Positions 10,701 through 22,480 of a DNA stretch of 64,000 nt are shown in pieces. A program made the position numbers and the translations under genes. Below the pieces are notes generated by a model. It was not told the origin of the DNA and did not search any database. It saw only the letters and a list, made by a program, of their open reading frames with translations. The stretch is from contig NC_080075.1 in assembly GCF_949987535.1 (NCBI RefSeq), positions 55,359,636 to 55,423,635 of the forward strand, in the 5' to 3' direction. The stretch is from Balaenoptera acutorostrata (Eukaryota; Chordata; Mammalia; Artiodactyla; Balaenopteridae). How positions within the stretch are numbered: the stretch's first letter is position 1; every line of letters starts with the position of its first letter.

Positions 10701-13700
10701 CATAGGTCCACAAGTATGCCAAGTTGGGTCCTCATGGGCACCCACACACATGGCGTGCACAAACACACACACACAGATTTCTTTGAAATTCAGAGAGGTG
10801 CTTGCACGTGGCAGAAATACCCTTTCCCTGCAGGGAGTCCCTGGCAGAAATACCCAAGCCATCCACTCCTCAGGACCTGCATTCATCACCGTGACACGCT
10901 TCCACGTTGTGGAGCATGGCTTACCCTCCTTCGGGCATGTCTCATACCCCCTACTCAGCCTCTTCTGCATCACCCACTTCATCTTCTCCCCTCCAGCTCT
11001 GGCCTTCTTGTGCTACAGGAGGCTCCCAGCAGAGCTCTTTTCCAGGCTTATTAACGAGTCACCGCATTACGTTACTCTAGCCTTATTTTGCTTCACAGCA
11101 CAGAGCGCCTTGCTCCTGGCTTTCACGCTAGCCCGACTATCCCACCAAACCTTCACCATCAGCCTATGAGATAGGGCAGCTCCCACTTTACTGACGAGGA
11201 AACTGAGGCTCAGAGAAACTCATCCAACTTGTCCAAAGTTACAGGACAGTTGGGCAGAAGTGAGGCAGGAAGGCAGTTCTCCAATCAACTAGTTTAGGAC
11301 CCTCCTGGCCCCTTTGTTCTAAGCAAGCAGTAGGTCATAGGTTTTAGACACAGACCTTTTAAATAAATCTTTGAATCATAGTTTTACCGGCTATGCGGCT
11401 CCAGGCAAGTTACTTACCGCTTCCGTTTCCTTCATCTGTAAAATGGACTCAACTGTTGGAAGATGAAACGCGCTAGCGTGGAGCCTGTGTGGCGGCTGCG
11501 AGCCTATCAGCACGCCCAGTCGTGCTCCTTAGCTCTTGAGTTTCAGGAGATGCGGCAAAGCGGAATAAATCGGTGGGAAAGGAGGACTGAGGGTAAAAGC
11601 GACTTTGTGAAAAACACACTGAGAAATGTGGTTGCTTACTAAGCACGTATGTTTCCATGGCGGGCAAGGACTGAAGTCAGGAATTTTATTAACACAACTG
11701 AAGAGAGCTAAACTAATATACCCCAAATGTATTTTTGTAAAACAATGGTTCACGAGACCTGAGAACTGAAAAAGAATCATGATGCACGTGGACTTTGACG
11801 TGGCCGCCCGGCCCTCGCCGCCAGGCCCGCCCTCTCTGCCCAGTGCTGCACACAGCACGGGCAGTTTTCAGCTGCTGCCTGTAAAAGGTTCACTGGACCC
11901 ACGTTTGTACGAGCATCCTCGTGCTCCCAGAAGCTCAGCCAATCCAGGAGCTGGACCTCCCACCACAGAGAACCTGGCTAGGAAGATGTGACACTGACCA
12001 AAACAAACTGAGAGCCCGTGAAACAAAATCAAGAAGAAGCAACACTATGGGCAGACAAGGAAACAACAAAGCTTTGCAAGAAAAACCCCGGTCATTCCAG
12101 GGGTTTCGAACGTCCATTCTCTTCTGCGTATCCTCATAAAGCCCTTGGAGGCAGTGTGGGGACAGCAGCTGTCATCCCCCCATCTGGGGTGGAGGGCAGC
12201 AGCTGAGGCCAGGGCCGTCAGTGAAGTCCCGGCGAGACTGTGGCTGGAGCAGTTGGGCGGGTCAGGGTGGAGGTGGAGGCGGTTTTCAACCATAGCAGGT
12301 GTGGACCATAGAGCCTGGTCAAGCTGCACGGGAACCTGTGAGGTTCCAGCTCTCAGCCCTGCCCTGTGTAACCCACTAAGCTGAGTCCTTTCCAAGCCCA
12401 CACATCAGCCCCTTTAGGGAGTCTGCTGCTTCCTGGAAAATCAAACAGCACACATCTCCCTTCAGAGAGCCACTAGCTTAGTTAAGCAATCTAGTAAGAC
12501 CCTGGCAGCAGGGGAAGTCACTAATTCAATGACTTACAGATCAGGAGCCTGCGGGCCTGGTCTGAGGTCCAGTGCTGCTCTCATGGGCTGCACGTGTAAC
12601 TCATACAAGTAATTTCAGTGTGCCTGTCTTCTCATCCATTAAAACAAAGGCAGGGGGAGGGGTGGATAATATCACCTACCTCAGAGGTTGCTGTTATGAT
12701 TAAATGGGATAAACAGGCCCAGAGAAGGCCTCTGATGTAGGCACGAGATTAATGACAAGAGACACATACGCTAAGTGCCACAGGAATTCACAGGAGTATG
12801 TCTACCACCTGAGGACTAGAAAAGGCTGCATGGAATACCTGTTCTACCCATGTCCTGTCCCCACCCCAAACCCACACACTCATGCCACCTCCTCACCTAG
12901 GAAAACAGTCCTGACCCTCCCCCACCCCCATCCCCAGAGCTGGAAGTGCCCCTTCCTACCTCCCAATGTCAGTATCTGGAGGTGTAGTTAATAAATATAG
13001 GGGAACTATAGTAGGACACCCTAATAATTTGACATATGGCTACATGTTGAGAATTAAATTCATGAAAATGAAACCGTAATCGTCATTAGTCATCTGTGAT
13101 ATGGGTCATTACTAAGAGATGACCGAGATTCTTGAAAACACCTAAATCTAATCAAGGTGATTAAAATGTAACTAAAGGAAGCTGTAACCTAATAGAGTAT
13201 GTTTTGGCCTGTCTGAAAAATGTTGACTTAAAAGTTATTGTCCATAGAGACTCTAAATAGAGTCTAGCAAAGGAGAAACTGCCTAATTAGAATATTTGTG
13301 TCCATCTAGCTTTGCCCAATGGTAAGACGCTCAATGTGGTGGACAAACAGATCCTGAACACTAGAAAGCCGAGCTCTCGTGTGGGAGGGGCAGTTGACCA
13401 TGTGGTTCCAGGATCCAGATGAAATTCACATCTCCTCTAAGACCTTTCGCTCCAAAGCCTGAATCCCAAGAAAGCTTCTAATGAATTCATTTTCCTGGGT
13501 ACCTTATGCTAAGGTAAGGTACACTGGATAATAGGCACTGAAAAGGTATCTATCACTATAGCTTTGATCTTCATATTTATGTTTTCTAACTATTAAAACA
13601 AATTGGAGAAGAATTCAGTTAAATGCTAGCCAGCTGAACACATGAATTTGTCTTTGATCTTTCCAAAATCCTCTGACATGTACAGTCATTAAAAAAAAAA

Positions 13701-14297
13701 AAAAAAAAAAGGCATAAAGCCACAGGAAAAGCAAACAGGGAAGGAGACAACAGCCACACAATTTTAGAAGCTAGAAAACCAAAGAACAAGTAGGAACTGA
13801 TTTAGCAGACCCTGGGAGCCAGATCCTGGGCCAGCAATGAGGAGAAGTTAAGAAGCACCCGGTTCCGCACAACAGAACCCCCTAAAGGTGTGGGAGCTGG
13901 AGCAGTGTGTTCTGAAAGTGGGTTGAAGGTGGAGCTACAAACATGAGGGCACACTGACAGTCTGCTTATGAAGCAGTTAAACCCCAGATCTGTTCTCTAT
14001 CATGATAAATACTCTCCCCAGCCCTGATGAAAGGCAGAGGATATTTATTCCCTGGAAAGGGTGGAACAGAGGGTTCCCTGGGTGGGAGGACACAGGGCCC
14101 AGTTGAACATACTGAACACACAAGGCCAGGGTACACTGAGATCCTTACCCTGCTGCCCACCCCCCACCTCCCAGAACAGTGGCAGCCCAGCAGAAACCAC
14201 TCAGGCAGTAGAGTGGAAGATTCTTTTCTGGGGAATATGAACAGTGCAAGAGGAAGGACCAGGTTCCCCAATGAAAAGACCCAGATGAATCACCCTA
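10701..14297. other. Intronic DNA with MIR fragments and a poly-A run
   Basis: MIR-like pieces are at about 11180-11290 (minus, with gacgaggaaactgaggctca), 11335-11460 (plus) and 12565-12740 (plus). A pure A20 run occupies 13691-13710. Two ACGTG cores lie 12 bases apart at 11786-11790 and 11798-11802. No exon is seen. The 172-residue open frame at 10651-11169 matches nothing I know. Confidence 0.45.
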
Positions 14298-14509
14298 CAG
14301 TAGTGGTCCTCAAATGGGGGTAGAAGGAGCAAAGGCTGACGTTGCCCCAAGGGAACATTTGGCAATGTCTGGGACATTCTTGATCATCATGATCGGGGTA
14401 GGGAAGACAATAGGGATGCCGCTAAGCATCCTACAGTTCACAGGACAGCACTCACAACAAACTGTCCAGCCCAAAATACCAATAGTGCTGAGGCTGAGAA
14501 ACCCAGACC
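14298..14509 (+). mobile_element. MER20 (hAT-Charlie type DNA element)
   Basis: Near full-length match to MER20 landmarks: start cagtagtggtcctcaa, middle gggaacatttggcaatgtct, and end gaggctgagaaaccca. Plus orientation. Confidence 0.8.
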
Positions 14510-14589
14510 TTCAGTAAGGGCCAGAGTCACCCAGCCCCATGTATACACAGAGTTTCCCATTCTCCAACGCCACTCTTGTAAATATGAGT

Positions 14590-16035
14590 AGACACCTGAG
14601 GAACTGCCACAAAAGGCAGAGATCAAAACGAGAGACTATGCAGGGAGACAAAAATTTCAAAAAGCTATCATTAATACCCTCAGAGAAATTAGAGAAGATA
14701 TTCAAACCAAAAGCAAGCCAAACCAAACTTAGAAGATGATAAAGAAAAAAAAAAAAAGGAACATCCAAAGAACAGGAAAAGGTTCTTGAAAATTAAAAAT
14801 AGAATCACATTAAAAAAAAAATAGAAGGGGTAGATGATAAAATTGAGGAACTCTCCCAAAAATAGAGCAAAAAGACACAGAGAAGGCAAATATAAGACAA
14901 TTAGAGGACCACCCCCAAACCTCTAATATCTAAATACTGGAAGTTCTAGTGTAACAGAAGAGATTAATTGGAAGTGAAGAAATAAACCAAGAAAATAAAC
15001 CGAGAAAATTTCTCAGAACTGAAGGATACGGGGCCTTAGAATGAAAGGGCCCACAATAGCCAGCTACACCCTACCCTGAAGACCATGAGTGTGAAAGTCC
15101 AGAGAGGAAAAACAGGTTCCTAAAAACGAATCCAGAATCAGATTGGCATCAGACTTTTTAACAGCATAAATTGAAGCTGGAAGATGATGGAACAATGCCT
15201 TCAAAGTTCTGAAGAAAAAATGATTTCCAATCTATTTTCAAAATGTCAAGCAGGTATGAAGGAAATAAAAACATTTTCAAACATACCAGGTATCAAAAAA
15301 TTTGCCTACAATGCATCTTTTCTCAGGAAACTAATAAAATATATACTCTACCAAAATGAGGAAATAAACTATGAAGACATGAAAAATAAAAATAGGCATC
15401 TAATACAAGACATAGAGCCAAAGGGAATCCCAATAATGATGAAGGAAAATCCTAGGATGACAGCTGTGCAGTAGGCTCGAGGCAACTAGCCCAAACTGAA
15501 GCAGGTCAGTAGGCTCATGACGAATGTCTCCAAGAAGACACTGACAGAATACTTGATATGCTGGAATGCATGGAAAGGTGCGTTTAGGATGAAATAGACA
15601 GGTGGTGAAAACTAAGCAAGGGAAGAAGCAAGATAATTAGTTAACTCCAGGGAAACAAAAAGTGGCACAAAGAGGGAAAAAGTAATTACAGTACACTACA
15701 TGGCTCAGCTATGCTAACACAGTGATAAAAATATAACCACTGATCAATAATCAAATGGAAATTACAATATAGCTACTGGGGATAGGTGGATGGGAAGTGG
15801 AAGACATATTCAAAAGACAGCTAAAGTCTCATCATTCATGGTGTGAAGGCAATAGAGGATTTCTTTTACCAACATAAACAGCTAAGAACGGAAAGCGGTT
15901 GCCTCGGAGGAGTGGAAAAGGACTCCTCTGTAGGAAAGTGGAGAGGGACCTTTTGTTTCTCCATAACAGGATCTTATAGAACTGTTGACTCTTTAAACCA
16001 TCTGCATATATAACTTCAATAAAAATAAAGTGACT
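14590..16035 (+). mobile_element. HAL1 LINE fragment
   Basis: The sequence follows HAL1 landmarks in order: a frame with ctcagaactgaaggatac, then aacagcataaattgaagctgg, then ccttcaaagttctgaag, then ccaaaatgaggaaataaacta, and an A-rich end near 16,030. A 96-codon open piece at 15184-15474 is the remnant of its protein frame and is not a host gene. Confidence 0.75.
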
Positions 16036-16039
16036 TTTT

Positions 16040-16560
16040 TTTAAATTGGAGAAAAACAGAATGAAGTATAAAGAAGTAAATTTCTACAAGTATTCAATAT
16101 CACTACCTAGAGCCAACTGCTTTAACATTTTGACAATTTTGTACCAATTTTTTTCTTACACATTATACATATGCAGATTTTTCAAAGTTGTAATAATGCT
16201 ATATATAATTTTGATTCCTGTGTTTTCACACTTAACACACCACTAGCCTTTTCATATATCTTTAAATATTTGTTGAAAGCAGTTTTTAATGGCTGTGATT
16301 ATTCTAATACATATCATGCTATCATTTAACAAATCCTTTTTTACTATGCATTAATGTGTTTATAATTTATCACTATTATAAATATGGCTGTGAAGAATAT
16401 CATTTTATGTAAATCTTTGTGTACACTGAATGTTTCCTTGGCATAAATTCATAGAAATGGATCACTGAAAATTGAAGTGTCTTTGCCAAATTAACCTCCA
16501 AATGGATTGTGTCAGTTTTTACTGAACGGTACATAGAGCATCCACTTCCCTGACTCCTGA
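16040..16560. mobile_element. Old LINE-like AT-rich repeat, family uncertain
   Basis: AT-rich DNA with phrases common to an old dispersed mammalian repeat (ttaatggctgtgattattc, agaaatggatcactgaa). A related stretch lies at about 59,740-60,240. I cannot name the family with confidence. Confidence 0.4.
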
Positions 16561-16879
16561 ATATCAATTTTTCCCATGTTGTTCAATTTGATAAGTGAAA
16601 AACAAAGTTTTAATTTGCATATCTTTGCATACTGTGTGTTCAGCTGGCTGTTTGCTTTTCTTCCTTGTGAGCTACTGGTTTATGGCTGGAGTCCATTTTT
16701 CCACCAAGACCACATGGTAAACAATCCTTCCACAGCCTTATTTATATCCAGATCTCTATGAGGTAACACAGATCAGACCGGTGGACCTGATGATATGTGA
16801 GTGCCTCAATAAAATCAAGTCTCTGAGTCTTGATGGCCCCATTGAGGCCCTGGCTTCCTGGGAGGCTCCAGGCAAGCAG

Positions 16880-17095
16880 GCTAGCCATCAGGCACCCTTA
16901 TGACACTCCTTACACTTTACCTTTTCTTGGCACGCCCCATATTCTGTTTGCATTTTGGTCATCTGTATACATCTTCTCTTCCCAATGGACTCTAAGCTCC
17001 TACAGAGAAAGAACCCTATCTGATGGATCTTCGTGTTCCTCACCTCACCTGTATTTAACAGATACTCACATATTTGATGAATAAAGACATAAGAG
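16880..17095 (+). mobile_element. L2-like 3' fragment
   Basis: Contains the pattern ttcccaatggactctaagctcc...atttgatgaataaa, typical of L2 3' ends. Diverged. Confidence 0.45.
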
Positions 17096-17284
17096 TGTGG
17101 ATGGGGGTGGGGAGGATTATGAACAGAGGCAACAGGAGAACTGGAACACTGAAAGGGTAGAGGGAGACCATCCCCTAGCCCTACCAGAGCTGGGGTGAAG
17201 ACAGCACCAGAAGTACACGACCAGTGGTTTCCAGGGTTCGGGCAGAATGTCCATGTGATGAAGACTGACGAAAGGAATAGAAAG

Positions 17285-17640
17285 GACAGACAAGGATTAT
17301 TCAGCCACAAAAAGAAATGAAGTACTGGTATATTCTACAACACGGATGAACCTTGAAAACATGATGCTAAGTGAAAGAAACCAGACACAAAGGCCACATA
17401 TTGTATGATTCCATTTATATGAAATGTCCAGAATAGGCAAATCCACAGGGTCAAAAAGTAGATTAGTGGCTGCTAAGAGCTGGGGGAAGGGCAGAATGGA
17501 GAGTCACTGATTATAGGTACAGGGTTTCTCTGGGGGTGATGAGAATGATCTGGAGTTAAATAGTGGTGAAGGTCGCACAACTTTGTGAATATATACAACC
17601 CACTGAATATGAATAATATCTCAATTCTTAAAAAGGAAAG
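17285..17640 (+). mobile_element. Old L1 3' end
   Basis: L1M-type 3' region: ttattcagccacaaaaagaaatg, gatgctaagtgaaagaaacc, gtagattagtggctgctaag, ending in a poly-A-like stretch. Truncated and diverged. Confidence 0.75.
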
Positions 17641-18214
17641 AGGAGCAAACAAGCAGTCTGGCCCACGAGGAATTTCTGAGGAATTGCTTTGTTTCTAACA
17701 CCAGCTTGCCTAGACTCGGATGCTTCCACACTGCCTGGCCCAGCAGCAGGATGTCAGGGCTTCCCCTGCTTGTAACAGAGGGACACCTGACACGAAGCAC
17801 ACGGAAGGAATCCTACAGATCTAGACTTGCTGGCGAACAGCACACACCCTGGCCAATATTTTATCCACAGAGACCTGGCAGCCTTTCTGCTAATGGACTC
17901 CCTGAGCTAAGAAATGAGTTCTACTGTGCCTCAGCAGGCAATGCATTACACCGACCACCTATAACCTGATTTTAAAAACCTTCAATGACGTCAAGACAGA
18001 ACAGAATTGCCTTTAAAATGAGCTGATGAGAAAATCAATATGGAGGTGATGTAAAGTCATGGGAGATGTTCTTTTCATGATCATCTTTCTAACAGATTCT
18101 CCTAAATCCAGCACACACCTGGTTGTGAGTTGTGCTAATAAGCGCTACGTGCCACATGCAGACCCCCTCTGAGGGCTTACAATCTGGGTGCTGAATAAAG
18201 ATTTACACAAGAAT
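17641..18214. other. Unassigned intronic DNA
   Basis: Unique sequence between an old L1 tail and the CHR SINE. Nothing further is recognised. Confidence 0.4.
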
Positions 18215-18229
18215 AAAACAAAATGCTAG

Positions 18230-18555
18230 GGCTTCCCTGGTGGCGCAGTGGTTGAGAATCTGCCTGCTAATGCAGGGGACACGGGTTCGAGCCCTGGTCT
18301 GGGAAGATCCCACATGCCGCGGAGCGGCTGGGCCCGTGAGCCACAATTACTGAGCCTGCGCGTCTGGAGCCTGTGCTCCGCAACAAGAGAGGCCGTGACA
18401 GTGAGAGGCCCGCGCACCGTGATGAAGAGTGGCCCCCGCTTGCCACAACTAGAGAAAGCCCTAGCACAGAAACGAAGACCCAACATAGCAATCAATCAAT
18501 CAATTAATCAATAAAAAAAAAATAAATCTTAAAAAAACAAAAAAAAAACAAAAAA
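18230..18555 (+). mobile_element. CHR SINE with perfect target-site duplication
   Basis: Full-length tRNA-derived SINE starting gggcttccctggtggcgcag. Box-B-like gggttcgagccc is at about 18282. The tail is (AATC)n plus poly-A. It is flanked by 15-base identical copies aaaacaaaatgctag (18215-18229 and 18556-18570). Confidence 0.92.
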
Positions 18556-19045
18556 AAAACAAAATGCTAGACTGTAGCCTATAAATGATTTTCTCAGCTG
18601 AAATTCAAAGACGGGCTTCAACCCTAAGAGGGCTGGAGTCTCAGAGGAGGAGTTCACAGGGTGCCTCCTCCTCAGGACTTCTCACTTTCTGCAGGCTGGA
18701 TGAAGACCAGAAGCTCCCTGCTGCTAGACAAGGCCCCTGTCTGAAGAAAGCAGGGACCCTCTCACCTCTACCCCATCCCCCATACCTACAGAGCCAGGGA
18801 GGCCACAAGACACACCTTAATTGTGAACCCTGAACCAGCTAGCTGGGCGGGACAGCCCTTTGAAAATTACGCTGGGGTAAGTGGAATTTTAATTGAGCTG
18901 GACAATCAGAATTAAATTCCTTCTCTCAGTGGCAGCTCTTAAAGGGGGGCATACTTTGAGCCAACTCATTTATAATCCCAACCGTTAGGCCATTTGAAAG
19001 AGGATGGCTTTTCTACACTGGAACAAGTTTTGAATAGAGAGCAGT

Positions 19046-19120
19046 AGAAAAAGAAGAAAGGAAGGAAGGGAGAGAGGAAGGGAGGGAGGGATGGAGGGAG
19101 GGAGGAAGGAAGGAAGGGGG
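19046..19120. repeat. (GGAA/GGGA)n purine tract
   Basis: About 75 bases of A/G interrupted by a single T at 19092, built from GGAA and GGGA units. This is a candidate triplex-forming or ETS-site-rich microsatellite. Confidence 0.9.
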
Positions 19121-19794
19121 AATTTGAAAGTGGAGGGAAGGCAGGGGAATGGAGGAGGAGGACACTTACGCAGAAAGCCACGGTCAGCCAGAAAAGTAAT
19201 CACTGCCGAGAAGGGTGTCAGTAACAACCCTTCCTCCAACCGTCCCAGTGGGGAGTTTTAATACAAAAGGACATCATTGCCCATCTGTTGCTTTGGAACT
19301 AATTTAGCACAAACCAAACCAGCATTGTCCTCAGGGGCAGGCCTGTCACCTCCCAGAGTGCTAACCTCAGCTACGGTGAACAGAGCAGGTCTTGCGTCTC
19401 AAGTCTGTCTGGCTGCTTAATGTACGGGGGAGGACATGGCTTGGCACTTGGGCCTCATCAAGGAATACCCCTGGAGCCTATTGTGTGCACGGCCTTGGGC
19501 CAGACAGCACACCAGTGGAGCCAAGGGCAGCTTAAGAAGTTCTGCTTCCGTTTTCTCCTGATAGTGCCTTGGCCCCATCTCCACCAGGCAGGCGAGGAAG
19601 GCAGCACCAGTGGCTGAATGATTCAGTTCATTCCAACAAACATGCAGCATCCCAACCACGCATAAAGAACTAGAGATGAGGGTGTGTGGAGGCGTGTTTG
19701 GATAGGCAGGGGTTAAAAGATGAATAAGGATTAAAAGATGGGTAAGTTATGTGCCTGCACTCTGGAGACAGTGTATAAGTAGAGCATGTATAGA

Positions 19795-19830
19795 GTGTGT
19801 CTGTGTGTGTGTGTGTGTCTGTGTGTGTGT
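19795..19830. repeat. (TG)n microsatellite
   Basis: TG dinucleotides with two interruptions (tctg). A likely length-variable marker. Confidence 0.9.
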
Positions 19831-19892
19831 ATTGGGGGAGGGGAGGAGGGGAGGTGGCTTGCTAAGACAAGGTATATTAAGTTCACATTCAC

Positions 19893-20070
19893 TAACTTGG
19901 TGGCTCTGACATTTCGGCCAGTATCAGAATCACCTGGAGGGCTTGTCATACCAGAGTTGTCCCAGATTTTCTGATTCCAGAGGTCTGGGGTGAAGCCTAA
20001 GAGTCTGGATTTCTAACACGTTCCCAGAAGATGCATGTTGGTTTCAGGACCACATCTGAGAACCAGTGCA
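19893..20070 (+). mobile_element. MER5A DNA element
   Basis: Shows the MER5A landmarks tcagaatcacctggagggctt near the start and atctgagaaccagtg at the end. Short non-autonomous hAT-type element. Confidence 0.75.
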
Positions 20071-21084
20071 GTAATTCAAACCCTCACTGAGCATCTAGTA
20101 CATGTAAGAATCCAATCTGAGCACTTTCTCCACCTAAAATCGACCTGGAGAACCCCAGGCTGCTGTGCCCATTCTCATCTCCTGGGAAGGACAGAACCCA
20201 GCCTCCTCTGTGCCCCCGATGAACAGGCACCCTCTCCCTTCCCACCTCTGCTGAACCGTGAGCTCCTGGGGGCAGGGCCTGGGCCCGATCTGTCTCATAA
20301 GCCCCGCCCCTTGCACAGGTACCGGCCCAGATTTGGTGCTCAAGGAATGTTTGCTGACTGACTCAATGAGTGTTTTCATCTAGTCCTGGCAGTCACAGCG
20401 GCGGGACGCAGCCCAGGCTGTGGGACGTGGGATGTGGGAGCCCACGCGGAGGTGGTGTCAACAGGATGCTCAGGAAGGCAGGCAAAATGAGGAGTGGGTG
20501 GCAGAGGAAGTCTTTGGGTGCATATTCAGGGCATATCCCGTTGGAAGAGGGACAAACAGGTTGAAAATGGCAGTTTTTACCTTAATAAGGAAACTCTTAA
20601 AGGGAGAAAAGAAAAGCCTGGGGCAGCCCCTATGGGGTGGAAAAGACATCTGCCTGGCAGCCCCCGCACAGCAAGTTCATGTCAAGTCAGGGCTGGCAGG
20701 CGGAGCAGGGGTGACAATGCAAAGGGGCGCAGAGCTCCTTCCTGGGAACAGGTGACACCTGCACCAGCATGAAGTTTCTTCCACAGCCTCATTGGCAATG
20801 CAGCTACCTGCACCACGCAGGGGAAGTCTTCTTTTTCAGCAACAATGGAGGTTAATGAACAAATGGACAAAGCACCCTTAATCTCCCAGGGTGGCGGTGG
20901 GGCGGAGGTATCTTTAAGGAGCCATTTCAGCAGCAGCCCCTAGTGTCCCATCTATAGACACCATTCCACCAACTCTTCTGTCCAGAAAAGCAATGTGCCC
21001 AGAATGTACTTTTTAATGAAATCGTCAGCAACAGAATATACGTGACGTAAAGGAGACATATAACACCATCAAGCTGATTCGTGT

Positions 21085-21290
21085 GAGTGGTCTAACACAG
21101 AGAACCCAGGTCTTGGAGTTGCGCAGTCTGGCCTGCAATCTTGGTGTTGCCTTTTACCAGCTGTGTGGTCTGAACAAGTCACTTAACCTCTCTGAACCTG
21201 CAAAGGAGGCAACCACGACCTGCTTCCTTTACTCAGAGCAGGTGAGAAGCCTCACGGAGCACCACGTGCAACGTGCTTCACACCCTGTAA
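21085..21290 (+). mobile_element. MIR SINE
   Basis: Contains the MIR core accagctgtgtggtctg followed by caagtcacttaacctctctg. Plus orientation, old. Confidence 0.75.
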
Positions 21291-21919
21291 GAGTGCCACT
21301 CAATGACAAGAGTGTCATTATTAAACCCCAGAGTCTTCCCTGAGTCTAGGAAGGGCTGGTGAGTGTGGGCATCAGGAGAGAGGCGGCTGGGCCTCTACTC
21401 CCACCAGTCACTTGAAAAGAAACAGCAACAATAATAGAGGCCCCTTCCCCCATGTTCTGTTCTTTCTATTAAAATCAACAAGCAACACAGCACCAGATTA
21501 ATATCTCTCTAATTACTAAGTCATCAGTTACTGGGTGAAAAACTCCATAATTTAGTTCTCATCCCTACTCCACACGTTGACACTGACAGCAGGGATCCGA
21601 GGTACCATAGAAAGACACATTTGGGACACCCCGTGCCTGTGCTCCCCATGCTGTTCCTCTCCACCCAGAATATCCGTTCTCCATGCCCCTCTGCCTGCGT
21701 GACCTCATTTAGCCCAACGGTTCCCAAGCTTTCACTTGCTGGGACAGAGAAGAGAGATATGCGTTCAGCACACAGTGGGTGGGGTAGAGGGGCCATGGGC
21801 TAAGTGACTGAGGTTAGACGGCTCAAGCTGGAAGGGACAACCTGAGCCCAGGGCTGTCCATCCCAGGCCCCACCAGCCGCCTTGAGGCTAAGAAAAATCC
21901 CTTACCTGGGAGCTGGGAA

Positions 21920-22000
21920 GCTCTGATTTGATTTTATAATCCCCATTTTACAGATGAGGAAACTGAGGTTTTGAGAGGTCAAGCCCCTTGCTGGAAAGTA
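21920..22000 (-). mobile_element. MIR fragment
   Basis: ccccattttacagatgagga followed by aactgaggttttgagaggtc is the antisense MIR core. Confidence 0.7.
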
Positions 22001-22319
22001 GACCCTGGCAGTCCAATGTGGGGACCCACAGTGGTAACCAGTCTATTGTGCTGCCTCCCATCTCTTCCTGCAAGCCTATAGCCTTCCAGAGCTTATCCCT
22101 ACTACGTCTTCTCAACTGGGATGGTGTACCACTCACTTTCACATGAGGAGTGTTCCCCGTTGCTTTCTGCCATCTGATTCCCCCTTTCTTCTCCCACAGG
22201 AGGTTGCAACACAGAGGAGGCACTGAATCAACACCAGCTGAACTGAACTGGGGTAGAGCCCCCAAAGCCGGCCGGGACCATCACCCCTGACTGAGCGTGA
22301 GGCCATCTGGGACAACTAC

Positions 22320-22480
22320 ACATCATCTCTAACTAACCCTGACGGCAACCTTGCAAGGTGGCCATCATCTCCCCCGTCCACAGGGAGGGAAGAAGTTGGC
22401 TGCCTGATGGTCTCACAGCTACAGAGAGGAGCAGGATTCAAAAATGTTCCAGAGAATCCAGAACCCACACTGTCACTGCC
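22320..22480 (-). mobile_element. MIR fragment
   Basis: Antisense MIR-like order: ggtggccatcatctccc, tctcacagctacagag, aggattcaaa. Diverged. Confidence 0.5.

Larger units (their letters stand above)
18571..19892. other. Intronic DNA with simple repeats
   Basis: Mostly unique. Holds a purine tract at 19046-19120 and a (TG)n run at 19795-19830. No exon is seen. Confidence 0.5.

Noticed and set aside
10651..11169. 172-codon plus-strand frame
   Set aside because: Begins in an old L1 tail, has no recognisable domain and starts in a poor context. Likely chance.
15184..15474. 96-codon plus-strand frame
   Set aside because: It lies inside HAL1 sequence and is a decayed LINE protein remnant.
18230..18310. 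tRNA gene candidate (box-B-like gggttcgagccc)
   Set aside because: It is the tRNA-derived head of the CHR SINE and lacks an intact cloverleaf. It is not a functional tRNA gene.
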